From the NCBI RefSeq assembly GCF_009728735.1, contig NZ_CP024637.1:155910-219909 (forward strand): 64,000 nucleotides of DNA, read 5' to 3'. The stretch is from Pantoea phytobeneficialis (GTDB lineage Bacteria > Pseudomonadota > Gammaproteobacteria > Enterobacterales > Enterobacteriaceae). Positions within the stretch are counted from its first letter, which is position 1. The number at the start of each line of letters is the position of its first letter. The notes below the pieces were generated by a model, which had not been told where the DNA came from, ran no database searches, and saw only the letters and a list, made by a program, of their open reading frames with translations. A program made the translations under genes and the position numbers. Below are positions 35,837 through 44,575 of this stretch, piece by piece.

Positions 35837-35860
35837 CGCCATCCAGGCAACTGGGTGGCG
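35837..35860 (+). terminator. Hairpin after nfsB
   Basis: CGCCATCCAG GCAA CTGGGTGGCG (one G-T pair). A T-run is lacking, so it may stabilise the mRNA end or act weakly as a terminator. Confidence 0.4.
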
Positions 35861-35889
35861 CGCATTTCGGTGCCGGGCAGAGACAGCCG

Positions 35890-38058
35890 TCACAAAGGAT
35901 AAAATTGTTGGACCATCTTGCGGATTTTTTCTCCTGACGCGGCACCTGGCAGCCAGGCACCAATTTTATCGGCCAAAATGGCACTGCATGGGAATGCATT
36001 TGAATGTCCTGGAAAAAGACATGTTTTCCAGTGTCCTGCGGTTATTTTATCTATTATTCCCGGCCAAAATTCCACCAGGTCGTCGATAAGTATATCGGCC
36101 AACCTCCGTAACGCTTCGGGAGAGTCTTCTTCTATGCCGCAATAGCGCTCAGAGGACATTTCGGCGGCCATCCTTATCAGTAAAAGATAGGCGGCAACCT
36201 TTTTTTCGTTATCCTGAAGTTCGTTGCTTTTCAGCGCCAGTCGTTCCACGGTGAGAACGATCAGTTCATGGCGTAATTGTCTGGCGACTGCAACTGCGTT
36301 CTCTTCAGTAGCATAAAAGCGTCTCAGGACAGAACCCAACAAAAGTTGGTCATCATGACCCGTAATTTTCATGGGGGCAGTGGATTTCCGGGTAAGCAGC
36401 GAAATCAGATGTTCTTTGATTTTCATAGTCCTGGCATTTTCATCATTGTTCAAATCCAATTGAGCAGAGAACAAAAATGAAATAATCGGGGCGAGGTTAA
36501 TACCGGCCCGACTCCATAAATCGTGTAAGGCTGGGAAGTGAGTGAGGAAACTATGGAGTTTTTCCGGTGCGCAAGGGAAAAAGATGATTTTGGCTTCAGA
36601 CCCAGGTTGATGCTTTAGCAGAGCATAATGCACCGGAATTTGATTTTCGGTGACCAGCAAGGAGAAATCAGTTGGCGAAATATACATTGCCTCCCCATTT
36701 GTATGGTTGAAGAAAATATTAGGGAAGATATTTCCTTCATGGTTTGATTCGAAAATATGTTGTTCAATATAGGATTTTATTGCCGATATAGGATGGATTT
36801 TGAAAAATCTTTCTCTCAGGTCAGCATCTGTCCCAATGAATTGGTTGACCAGAAATTGATTGCGGATGAGATGGTTGTCATTTTTATGCCTCAGCGACTT
36901 TATTATTTCATTATGGAGTGTTTTGGGTAGCACTGACGTTTTTCCATAATCAGACAGCCATTTTTCTCTGAAGGAAGTGATTAACGCTGAGTTCGCACAT
37001 TTTTTGTTAAAGCATTGTGTAATGATGGATTCGCGCAGCGTAGCAGAACGCATCCATGCCTGTTGTAAATCAGCAATTGAACTGGTCCATTCCACAATTT
37101 GTTCTAACCAGTCAACCCAAATCGCGTCAATTTTAACGGTGTCCATAATTTTAAATAAAATCGCACCACTTCGGGAGTTATTGATGCTATCCAGGTAAAG
37201 GTCAATATTCTTATCATCTTTCACCATCACAGGACTGAGTCGGATGCTGCGAGGTTTATAGTTTTCAGCAACCAAACCACTCAGGTCACTCATCTGTAAA
37301 AAAAGCAAGTTATCAATATTGGCACCAGTGAAATTGACATCGCTGACCAACTTCACTTTATCAAACGTGAGATTGGATGCTGTTATATTAATAAAGCTTG
37401 TTTTTTCGAAATTATAATATTTATTGCCACAGGTAAACTTGACATTCTCCAGTCGACTGGCAGAGAAGTTTGCATTTTCTATACAGGTGCTGTCATGGTC
37501 GATAATAATAAGGTTTTTAAGCGACCCATAAGAAATGTTGATGCAAGAAAAACTCACAGCTTTCATTGTGGAGGGTTTTCCTTCATACAGGCCGTCAATG
37601 GTTGTTCCGACCCATAATACTTTACTCATGTCAAATTTAAACCAACTCAAAGAAAACTTCCCGGATTCAATGATGCTGTTCGTTATTTCGTTTCCCTCGC
37701 TGCGAAATCCAAACCAATTAAAGTAAAGGCCTTTAAAATATTGCCTGTCAAGCTTTATAATTCCTTTAAAGTTTCCTGGTAGACTTTTCCCGGTTGTGCA
37801 GAAGTGAATGTTTACGAATGTTCGTTTTTTTGTCTCAGTGGGTAGAAATTTCTCCAGGTATATAATCAGATGCTTACCCTGCAACTCCCCATGCAAATAA
37901 ATATCTATGTCGTCCAATCTGTCATCTTGAGTGACGTTGTTTGAACTGGGCAGAGCTGAAACATTGGTTGCTTGCGATACAGGCAGTGGTGGTTGACTAT
38001 TATCTTGTAATGAACAGGCAGGCACATTTATTGTAGGGGGATTTTTAATTCTATCCAT
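35890..38058 (-). CDS. SopA/NleL-like protein (pentapeptide-repeat + HECT-like ubiquitin ligase), probable secreted effector
   Basis: 722 residues with a disordered N-terminus rich in Ser, Asn, Gln and Pro (1-45), consistent with a type III secretion signal. Residues about 150-265 form a pentapeptide-like beta-helix (ENANFSASRLENVKF, NFTGANIDNLLF). A large helical region follows to the end. This is the plan of Salmonella SopA and E. coli NleL (782 residues), bacterial HECT-like E3 ligases whose catalytic Cys lies about 29 residues from the C-terminus. Here the candidates are Cys691, 31 residues from the end, and Cys680 in the HECT-like WKTCL. The gene is visibly A+T-rich (AUA, AAU codons) among G+C-rich neighbours. 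No secretion or chaperone genes are nearby. The family match is from architecture, not alignment. Confidence 0.62.
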   Translation of the reverse strand: MDRIKNPPTINVPACSLQDNSQPPLPVSQATNVSALPSSNNVTQDDRLDDIDIYLHGELQGKHLIIYLEKFLPTETKKRTFVNIHFCTTGKSLPGNFKGIIKLDRQYFKGLYFNWFGFRSEGNEITNSIIESGKFSLSWFKFDMSKVLWVGTTIDGLYEGKPSTMKAVSFSCINISYGSLKNLIIIDHDSTCIENANFSASRLENVKFTCGNKYYNFEKTSFINITASNLTFDKVKLVSDVNFTGANIDNLLFLQMSDLSGLVAENYKPRSIRLSPVMVKDDKNIDLYLDSINNSRSGAILFKIMDTVKIDAIWVDWLEQIVEWTSSIADLQQAWMRSATLRESIITQCFNKKCANSALITSFREKWLSDYGKTSVLPKTLHNEIIKSLRHKNDNHLIRNQFLVNQFIGTDADLRERFFKIHPISAIKSYIEQHIFESNHEGNIFPNIFFNHTNGEAMYISPTDFSLLVTENQIPVHYALLKHQPGSEAKIIFFPCAPEKLHSFLTHFPALHDLWSRAGINLAPIISFLFSAQLDLNNDENARTMKIKEHLISLLTRKSTAPMKITGHDDQLLLGSVLRRFYATEENAVAVARQLRHELIVLTVERLALKSNELQDNEKKVAAYLLLIRMAAEMSSERYCGIEEDSPEALRRLADILIDDLVEFWPGIIDKITAGHWKTCLFPGHSNAFPCSAILADKIGAWLPGAASGEKIRKMVQQFYPL

Positions 38059-38358
38059 GAAATTCGTTCCTGAATATATTATATAGATTTTATATCAGCC
38101 ATCCTTTTATCATCAGCTGACGCAGGTATTCGTGTTCTCAGGCTTATATATTAGACATCTTACTTTTATTTGTGGTGAGGATGGCATGATATTTTAATGA
38201 TTAAGGAAAATTTAACGGCGTATAAAGCCAGGCTAACCTCCTGACAAATATAAGATTTTACTCTGAGTGGAACCGGGTAATTTGCTGGCGGGAATAACAA
38301 CGTCATGTTATTTAATCTACATGTCGTGCTGAAACCCACCTGCATTTCGGAGTTTAAA

Positions 38359-39129
38359 ATGAAAAAAAGCCTGTCCATCGCGTTACTGCTTTCCCTAACT
38401 GCTTTTACCCACCTTGCTGAGGCGCAGCAAACTTTACGATTGGGTGTTGATCCCACCTTCCCGCCATTTGAATCGAAAGCCGCCGATGGCTCATTACAGG
38501 GGTTTGATATTGACCTCGGAAACGCCATTTGTGCTCAGGCAAAGGTGAAATGCCAGTGGGTAGAAATGGGTTTTGACAGCAGCATCCCGGCGCTCCAGGC
38601 AAAAAAATTCGATGCGATTCTGTCTGCGATGTCGATGACGGATAAGCGCCGTCAGCAGGTAGCATTCACTGATATGCTTTACAACACACCGAGCGCATTG
38701 CTGGCTCCTGCTGCCAGCAAACTGACGACCGATGTGGCAACCTTGCGTGGCAAAACTATTGGTGTGGCGCAGGGAACTATTCAGGAAACCTACGCGAAAA
38801 CCAAATGGGCACCGGAAGGGGTTAACGTGGTCTCCTATCCTAATCAGATGGAAGTCTATCCGGATCTGATCGCCGGTCGCCTCGATGGCAGTCTCAGCAA
38901 TGCGGTCTCTGCCGAACAAGGCTTCCTTACCAAGCCGGAAGGCAAGGATTACGTCATTAAGGGCACCCTGACCGACAAGAAGATTTTTGGTGATGGCGTT
39001 GGCATTGCATTACGCAAAGGGGATGAGGCCAATCTGAAGATGATTAACGCGGCGCTGGCGGAAATACACAAAAACGGCACCTACGACCAACTGACGAAAA
39101 AGTACTTCAAGTTTAAAGTCTACCCTTGA
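38359..39129 (+). CDS. Amino-acid ABC transporter substrate-binding protein (HisJ/ArtJ type)
   Basis: 256 residues from ATG 38359. A signal peptide (SLSIALLLSLTAFTHLAEA) is followed by the classic TLRLGVDPTFPPFESKAADG start of family 3 binding proteins, then FDIDLGNAICAQAKVKCQWV and the ending FGDGVGIALRKGDEA. The Asp in GFDIDL and the Arg usually holding the ligand carboxylate are in place for a basic amino acid. No permease or ATPase genes are adjacent, so it is an orphan binding protein that may share another transporter, such as the one at 43192-44570. Confidence 0.9.
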   Translation: MKKSLSIALLLSLTAFTHLAEAQQTLRLGVDPTFPPFESKAADGSLQGFDIDLGNAICAQAKVKCQWVEMGFDSSIPALQAKKFDAILSAMSMTDKRRQQVAFTDMLYNTPSALLAPAASKLTTDVATLRGKTIGVAQGTIQETYAKTKWAPEGVNVVSYPNQMEVYPDLIAGRLDGSLSNAVSAEQGFLTKPEGKDYVIKGTLTDKKIFGDGVGIALRKGDEANLKMINAALAEIHKNGTYDQLTKKYFKFKVYP

Positions 39130-39139
39130 TCATTCGATC

Positions 39140-39201
39140 GTAGCGGCGCGATTTATCGCGCTGTTTCGGGCTAAAATCTGCGCGATAAATCGCGTCGCTA
39201 C
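39140..39201. repeat. REP pair (BIME)
   Basis: GTAGCGGCGCGATTTATCGC from 39140 and the inverse GCGCGATAAATCGCGTCGCT ending at 39201. Confidence 0.92.
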
Positions 39202-39225
39202 GATCCGCAGGAACCCAAAAAAACC

Positions 39226-40302
39226 ATGTTACTTCCGCAATATACTCCCCAACGTGCTCGCTTCCTGACTGCCGCTGAACGCAAGGGTGCCGTTATCACA
39301 TCCTATGCCCATCCACTGTCAGGCCCACAAGGTGAAAGCCTCTATACCGATGTGGCGTTAATCGGGCCGGCATCGGCTTCGCGACTGATGCTGGTGGTTT
39401 CCGGCACTCATGGCGTGGAAGGTTATTACGGATCGGATTGCCAAATTGCCTGGCTGGAGGCGTTGGACGTCAATGCATTACCGGCAGACAGCGCCGTGCT
39501 GATGGTCCATCTGCTCAACCCGTGGGGGGCCGCGCATCTGCGCCGGGTCAATGAAGACAATATCGATCTCAACCGTAACTTTATTGATTTCAGCCAACCG
39601 CTACCGGCCAATCCGGGCTACGCGCAGTGGCACGATATTTACCACGGCGACCGCACCCGCGCCGACCAGCAACTGACGACGGCGCTGGCGCATGACGGCT
39701 GGCAGGCGGTGAAACGCGTGGTGGAAGCGGGGCAATACGTTGCCGATGACGGTTTCTTTTTTGGCGGCTATCAGCCGAGCTGGTCTTATCGCACCATGCA
39801 GACGATCATCGCGCAGCATTTGTCACGGGCCACCACCCTCCTCAGTTTTGATTTGCATACCGGGGCGGGGGCGTGGGGGCATCCGATGCTGCTGTCGATC
39901 GCCGAACAACATTATCCGGCCCACGACTGGGGCAAAGATATCTACGGTGAGTGGCTGACGTTATTGTTTACCGGTGCCGGGCGAGAGAGCGCAACCGGTG
40001 TGACCGCAACGGCTACCGGGTATCTGTCGCAATTTCTGCTGACCTCATTGCCGGATACCACCCTTCTACCGCTGGTGGTGGAGTGCGGTACCTATGCCGG
40101 AGAAGAGATGCATCAGCGGGTGCGGGAGGATCACTGGCTGCATCTGTATGGTGATCCTGCCAGCGCTGCGGGCCAGGTGATTAAGCAGGCGCTGGTGGAA
40201 GGCTTCTGGCCAGCGGATGCAGACTGGCGCGCGCTGGTGGCGTTTCGTACTCAGCAGATTTTTCTGCGAGGCTGGCGTGCGCTGAATACATCATTAACAT
40301 GA
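39226..40302 (+). CDS. M14-like metallopeptidase (DUF2817)
   Basis: 358 residues. Zinc ligands are visible in SGTHGVEGYYGS (His62, Glu65) and later in DLHTGAGAWG, and the substrate-site block NEDNIDLNRNFIDF is like the NxxR of carboxypeptidases. DUF2817 is placed in the M14 carboxypeptidase clan, and its substrates are unknown. No signal peptide is seen, so it is cytosolic. It could act on peptides or amidated amino acids taken up by the neighbouring transporters. It is flanked on both sides by REP pairs. Confidence 0.86.
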   Translation: MLLPQYTPQRARFLTAAERKGAVITSYAHPLSGPQGESLYTDVALIGPASASRLMLVVSGTHGVEGYYGSDCQIAWLEALDVNALPADSAVLMVHLLNPWGAAHLRRVNEDNIDLNRNFIDFSQPLPANPGYAQWHDIYHGDRTRADQQLTTALAHDGWQAVKRVVEAGQYVADDGFFFGGYQPSWSYRTMQTIIAQHLSRATTLLSFDLHTGAGAWGHPMLLSIAEQHYPAHDWGKDIYGEWLTLLFTGAGRESATGVTATATGYLSQFLLTSLPDTTLLPLVVECGTYAGEEMHQRVREDHWLHLYGDPASAAGQVIKQALVEGFWPADADWRALVAFRTQQIFLRGWRALNTSLT

Positions 40303-40312
40303 TGATTTCCCC

Positions 40313-40384
40313 GTAGCGGCGTGATTTATCGCGCAATGCTGTGCACGATGCAGGAAAAAGCCGCGCGATAAATCGCGCCGCTAC
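40313..40384. repeat. REP pair (BIME)
   Basis: GTAGCGGCGTGATTTATCGC from 40313 and GCGCGATAAATCGCGCCGCT ending near 40384, between the convergent DUF2817 and oxygenase genes. Confidence 0.92.
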
Positions 40385-40399
40385 GCAAGGGGTATCGGT

Positions 40400-41173
40400 T
40401 TATAACCGTCCGTAAAACGTCATACGCGCGGTTTCCGACAAGGCAATCCCTGGGGCGGTGTTATAAGCCAGCACCGCCAACATACGCGTTACCTCACCTT
40501 CGGTTGGCGTGACACGATGCAGTGAATTGCGACCACGGAACAGCACCAGATCGCCAGCGTCAATCGCCAGCGCATCCACCGGTTGACGTTGATCCAGCAC
40601 GGCGGCAACGCCGTCATAGTTCATCTCACCGGCATCGGCGTCGCGCAGATCTTTCACGTACTGGAACACGCCGCCCGCCAGCGGTTTCTGCACCAGCAGC
40701 GTGATGGCAAACGACGAATTATCGAAGTGCCAGCCTAACTCCTGGCCGTGTGGCGCGTAGTGCAGGTTGATGGATGACAGCGGATCGGCATAAGGATAGA
40801 GCGCCGCTTCGCCCAATACATCGCATAAAAACGACTGGAACAGCGCATCATTGTAAAGCAGACGCAGGGGGGAATCCGCCTTAATGGCATCATCGGTGAT
40901 ACAGCCTTTGGTACTGATGACATCACGATTGCGGGGATGATCGGCACTCAATGCCTCATCAGGCTTCATCAGATAGACGTTATGTTTGCTGACGGTATGG
41001 TAAGCCAGATGGCGCTGGGCGTTACCTTCCTCAATGATCGCCTGTAGAGCGGCGGGCTGTAAAAATTGACGTAACACCAGCGCACCTTGCTGGTTGAGCT
41101 GCGTGCGACAGCGTTCACGCCAGTTGTGATCGGCCAGCGGATGCAGGTCCAGACGTATCAGAGACTCAGACAT
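40400..41173 (-). CDS. 2-oxoglutarate/Fe(II)-dependent oxygenase (ArpA/HalD-BesD-like)
   Basis: 257 residues from ATG 41173. The facial triad is present: His149 and Asp151 in GWHFDNSSF, His219 in RGRNSLHRVTP, with Arg230 for 2-oxoglutarate. Related proteins (ArpA, and the BesD/HalD amino-acid halogenases) act on free basic amino acids. The halogenases replace the Asp with Gly to make room for chloride, so this Asp-bearing form should hydroxylate instead. It is divergent from a LysR gene (100 bp) and near other arginine/lysine-type genes, which supports an amino-acid substrate. Confidence 0.78.
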   Translation of the reverse strand: MSESLIRLDLHPLADHNWRERCRTQLNQQGALVLRQFLQPAALQAIIEEGNAQRHLAYHTVSKHNVYLMKPDEALSADHPRNRDVISTKGCITDDAIKADSPLRLLYNDALFQSFLCDVLGEAALYPYADPLSSINLHYAPHGQELGWHFDNSSFAITLLVQKPLAGGVFQYVKDLRDADAGEMNYDGVAAVLDQRQPVDALAIDAGDLVLFRGRNSLHRVTPTEGEVTRMLAVLAYNTAPGIALSETARMTFYGRL

Positions 41174-41272
41174 AGCAACAATTCTCATCATTAGCAGGTG
41201 TAATGTTACTCTAGCTGCGGCCTGCATAGCTGTGTAACGATAAATACTTAATACCCTGATAAGGAAGCCTTA

Positions 41273-42184
41273 ATGCCTGCACAATCGCCGCGTTTGCCGA
41301 AAATCAGCGTCATCCAGTCATTCAAAGTGGCGGCCGAATTAGGCAGCCTGGCAAAAGCGGCTGCGCAGCTGGCGTTAACCCCGGCGGCGGTCAGCCAGCA
41401 GATTCGCCAACTGGAAGAACAGTTGGGCAGTGCGCTGTTTCTGCGCACACAAACTGGGGTGATGCTGACCGACACCGGCAAAGAGTATTTGCGCTATGTC
41501 ACGGAAGCATTTGATATTTTGCATCTCGGTCAGCAAAACATTCGCCATGCTGCTGTTGCCCCCAGACTGACGGTTTATGCGTTGCCAGCCCTGGCATCGA
41601 AATGGTTATTACCGCACCTGGCTGACTGGCGCGCCCACTGCCCGGATATCGATCTCTCGCTCCACGGCACCCACGCGCAAGTGGATTTCACCGCCATACC
41701 TGCCGATTTTGTCATTTGTTTTGGTGAAGACCGTTATCCGCAATTGGATAAGCAATGGCTGTTTCATGACGAGGTACTGCCCGTCGCCAGCCCGGCGCTC
41801 TTGCAGCATTATGCCGCGGCTGACATCTTCAGCCACGCGCCGTTGATCCATCTCGACTGGGGCAATGAGGGGCGTTTTCTGCCGGACTGGCGTAGCTGGT
41901 TTCAGGCAAAAGGCAGGATAGAACCGACACCACAACCGGCGTTTAGCTTTAACCTGACCTCGCTGGCGATTGATGCCGCAGTGGCCGGTGCCGGATTGCT
42001 ACTGGGACAGCGTCGCCTGATCGCCGCTGAACTGGCTCGCGGCGAACTGGTGGTGATTGACGAACTGAGTCTGCCTCTCAGTAAACCGTACTTCCTCGCC
42101 TGGCCGCAGCGCACCCTGAGCCAACCCGGGAGCGAAGCCATGATTGGCTGGTTGCGTGAGTTGGGGGCGACGGTCAGTCAGTGA
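41273..42184 (+). CDS. LysR family transcriptional regulator (GcvA-like)
   Basis: 303 residues with AAGGA before the ATG. The HTH has VIQSFKVAAELGSLAKAAAQ ... AAVSQQIRQLEEQLGSALFL, and the phrase FLRTQTGVMLTDTGKEYL places it in the GcvA/AmpR group. It is divergent from the oxygenase gene and its likely regulator. Its 3' end overlaps, on the opposite strand, the remnant at 42174-42296. Confidence 0.9.
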   Translation: MPAQSPRLPKISVIQSFKVAAELGSLAKAAAQLALTPAAVSQQIRQLEEQLGSALFLRTQTGVMLTDTGKEYLRYVTEAFDILHLGQQNIRHAAVAPRLTVYALPALASKWLLPHLADWRAHCPDIDLSLHGTHAQVDFTAIPADFVICFGEDRYPQLDKQWLFHDEVLPVASPALLQHYAAADIFSHAPLIHLDWGNEGRFLPDWRSWFQAKGRIEPTPQPAFSFNLTSLAIDAAVAGAGLLLGQRRLIAAELARGELVVIDELSLPLSKPYFLAWPQRTLSQPGSEAMIGWLRELGATVSQ

Positions 42185-42296
42185 TCTTTGGCGCGAAAAT
42201 TTCCGCCAGCATACAACGCGCACCCCCGCCACCGTGTTGCTCAATCACCGCAATCGGGGCGCGTACGATGTGCGCGTAGGGCGCTGCTAAGGGTTC
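42174..42296 (-). pseudogene. C-terminal remnant of an amidinotransferase-family (CtlX-like) hydrolase
   Basis: 40 codons overlapping the end of the ureohydrolase gene in another frame. They read APYAHIVRAPIAVIEQHGGG then GARCMLAEIF. The GGG-ARCM-AEIF ending is that of the arginine-deiminase-like CtlX/DDAH proteins and includes their active-site Cys. The rest of the gene is missing, so the remnant is probably left from a deletion that fused the neighbours. It has no start codon of its own. Confidence 0.65.
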
Positions 42297-43174
42297 TGGC
42301 TGCCGTACACCGCGAAGGTAAAGGCCAGATACGCGGCCAGCGTGGAGGTCATATCACCGACATCTTTGGTTGGATTGACTTCCGTAATCGCCATCGCCGC
42401 ACAATGGGGAGCCAACATACTCACCATCTGCAATGCCTGATCCGAGGTAATACCGCCCGGTTCGTGCGCACCTGCACCTGGCGCATAAGCCGGATCGACC
42501 GAATCAATATCGAAGGAAAGGAAAATATGATCGGCGTTTTTCACCCGTTCCAACGCACGTCGTACCGTCTCTTCCGGGCCGATTTTCAGCACTTCGCGGG
42601 CGCTGAGGTGGATCAGGTCGTTGTCGTGTTTAAATTTGCCGGAAGCCGGGAAGTTGAAATGCCGTTCACACAGTTGAATACAATCGGTGGGGGCGATGCG
42701 TTCCAGCTCCAGTGAACGGCGCATACCACTCGACTGGCTGTGGCGACCTTGCATGTCGCTCTCGTCCATCAGATCGAGATGCGCGTCAAAATGGATAATG
42801 CCGATACGGCCCGGCAGCGCATCATGCACACCCTGTGCCACCGGGAACAGCAGGCTATCGTCGCCGCCGATCATAATGGGAACCCGGCCAGCCGCAATGG
42901 ACGCCATTACGGACGTGCGGGTCGCGGCAAAGGTTTTCAGGGTATAGCTGGGCACCACCGCCACATCCCCGCGATCCACCAGCAATTGCTCGCCCACCGT
43001 CATTTCACTGTCCGTTTCCAGACAATACACTTTTCCCTGCTGAATACGCATGTTGATCCAGCGTGCGCACTCGCGCACTTTGGCCGGTGCATAACGTGAT
43101 CCCGGCCAGCCTAATGTGGCTTCTCCGTCAAAAGGGATACCCCACAAATCAAATTGTCGTGTGTTTGTTGTCAT
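42287..43174 (-). CDS. Agmatinase/ureohydrolase family protein with an altered metal ligand
   Basis: 295 residues of the arginase fold. The metal-site blocks are GGDDS (103-107), DAHLD (130-134) and SFDIDSVDPAYAPGAGAHEP. In nearly all agmatinases and arginases the first reads GGDHS or GGDHF, so His is replaced by Asp at 106 here. Such enzymes cleave guanidino compounds to urea and an amine. The gene lies behind an amino-acid transporter and in front of a CtlX remnant, both fitting arginine-type chemistry, but activity may differ. A GAGGAAAAT site precedes ATG 43174. Confidence 0.85.
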   Translation of the reverse strand: MTTNTRQFDLWGIPFDGEATLGWPGSRYAPAKVRECARWINMRIQQGKVYCLETDSEMTVGEQLLVDRGDVAVVPSYTLKTFAATRTSVMASIAAGRVPIMIGGDDSLLFPVAQGVHDALPGRIGIIHFDAHLDLMDESDMQGRHSQSSGMRRSLELERIAPTDCIQLCERHFNFPASGKFKHDNDLIHLSAREVLKIGPEETVRRALERVKNADHIFLSFDIDSVDPAYAPGAGAHEPGGITSDQALQMVSMLAPHCAAMAITEVNPTKDVGDMTSTLAAYLAFTFAVYGSQNP

Positions 43175-43191
43175 ATTTTCCTCGATCCAGA

Positions 43192-43884
43192 TTAACTACG
43201 CTTACCGTTGAGATAACCTGCGTAGCGTTTTTCAAAATAGCGGAATGCCATTACCAGAATCAGTGTCAGCACCAGATAAATTGCTCCAGCGGTGACATAG
43301 GGTTCAAACTGAATGTAATAATTCAGGCTGATATTACGCGCCACTCCAGTCACCTCCATTAATGTCACCGTGCTTGCCAGCGAGGTGGCGTGCAACATCA
43401 TGATGGTTTCATTGCCATATAAGGAAAGTGAACGGCTTAACATCGCCGGAAATAATATTCTTCGCGCCAGTGTCGGGTAACTCATGCCGAACGCTTTAGC
43501 TGCTTCAATTTCCCCTGTCGGCAAGTGACGCAAACCGCCTGCGAATATTTCCGTTGTATAGGCGGCGGTATTAAGGACAAACGCCAGTAATACACAAACC
43601 AGTGGGCTGGAGAGCCACGGCCAGAGAAAACTGGCACGTAATAAATCAAACTGCGCCAGACCGTAATAAATCAAAAACAACTGGATTAATAACGGTGTCC
43701 CGCGAAAAGCGGTGGTGTAGAGAAAAATCAGCCAGCGCACAGGACGTGGTGCGCTGTCACGCGCCAGTGCCAGCAGCACCGAAATGACAAAGGCAATGAC
43801 CAGCGATACCCCGGTAAGCAGCAGGGTTAGCGCGGTACCGTGCAGGTACATCGCAAGGTTATCGGCAATAATATCCCAGCTCAT
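43192..43884 (-). CDS. Amino-acid ABC transporter permease (HisM/ArtM type)
   Basis: 230 residues with about five spans. It starts MSWDIIADNLAMYLHGTALT and has the amino-acid permease block FRGTPLLIQLFLIYYGLAQF and the EAA loop EIEAAKAFGMSYPTLARRIL. It pairs with the next upstream permease, whose stop overlaps its ATG (ATGA); a GGAGGT site is inside that gene. It should import arginine, lysine, octopine or a similar compound. An ATPase gene is missing from the operon. Confidence 0.91.
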   Translation of the reverse strand: MSWDIIADNLAMYLHGTALTLLLTGVSLVIAFVISVLLALARDSAPRPVRWLIFLYTTAFRGTPLLIQLFLIYYGLAQFDLLRASFLWPWLSSPLVCVLLAFVLNTAAYTTEIFAGGLRHLPTGEIEAAKAFGMSYPTLARRILFPAMLSRSLSLYGNETIMMLHATSLASTVTLMEVTGVARNISLNYYIQFEPYVTAGAIYLVLTLILVMAFRYFEKRYAGYLNGKRS

Positions 43885-44570
43885 GGATTACCTCCACGGA
43901 CCACCAGCGCGTAACGCTGGCTGATACGGTGCAACGCCGCCACTGACAGCAGGGTAACGGCGAGATAAAACCCGGCCGCCAGCAGATAGAAGGTAAAAGG
44001 TTTACCGGTGGACTCCGCCGCCCCTTTGGCGCTAAACATGATGTCCTGCAACCCGAGTAACGATGCCAGTGCAGTCGCCTTAACCAGCACCAACCAGTTA
44101 TTGGTAAAGCCGGGTAAGGCAAGGCGAATTAATTGCGGCAAAAGAATCCGCAAGAAAATGGCGCGGTGGGTAAAACCAAATGCCTGAGCGGCTTCAATTT
44201 CACCGTGGGGAATAATGGTTAACGCGTAGCGAAATGTTTCCGTCATATAAGCGCCAAAAATAAACCCCAGGGTAATCAGGCAGGCAATAAAAGGGCTGAA
44301 CTCGATGGAGTAATTCAGCCCGACGCTTTCCAGTCCACTATTTAACAGGGCGGGTACGCTGTAAAAAACCAACAGCATCAGCACTAAATCTGGAATACCG
44401 CGAGCCAGCAGGGTATAAGGCGTGACAATCGCCTTCACCCAGCGAATGCCGGATTGTTTTCCCAGTGCGCCCAGCAGTCCGAGAATGACAGATAATAACA
44501 GCGAGGCAAACGCCAGTTGCAGCGAAACCCATCCCGCATTCAGGACCATTAAATAGTAATTACCCGACAT
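43881..44570 (-). CDS. Amino-acid ABC transporter permease (HisQ/ArtQ type)
   Basis: 229 residues. TLLARGIPDLVLMLLVFYSV and the EAA loop EIEAAQAFGFTHRAIFLRIL are hallmarks of the HisQ/OccQ group. About five membrane spans are visible. The gene lies between the binding-protein gene (5-bp gap) and its partner permease (4-bp overlap), so the three are co-translated. Confidence 0.91.
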   Translation of the reverse strand: MSGNYYLMVLNAGWVSLQLAFASLLLSVILGLLGALGKQSGIRWVKAIVTPYTLLARGIPDLVLMLLVFYSVPALLNSGLESVGLNYSIEFSPFIACLITLGFIFGAYMTETFRYALTIIPHGEIEAAQAFGFTHRAIFLRILLPQLIRLALPGFTNNWLVLVKATALASLLGLQDIMFSAKGAAESTGKPFTFYLLAAGFYLAVTLLSVAALHRISQRYALVVRGGNP

Positions 44571-44575
44571 TGCCT

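Noticed and set aside
38059..38200. An HrpL (hrp-box) promoter for the SopA-like gene
   Set aside because: I looked for GGAACC with CCAC 15-16 bp downstream on the minus strand and found none; only an AGGAA ribosome-binding site and A+T-rich -10-like sequence are seen.
42287..42296. Frameshift joining the ureohydrolase to the 40-codon remnant as one protein
   Set aside because: The remnant matches the end of a different family (amidinotransferase type) and the ureohydrolase is already full length.
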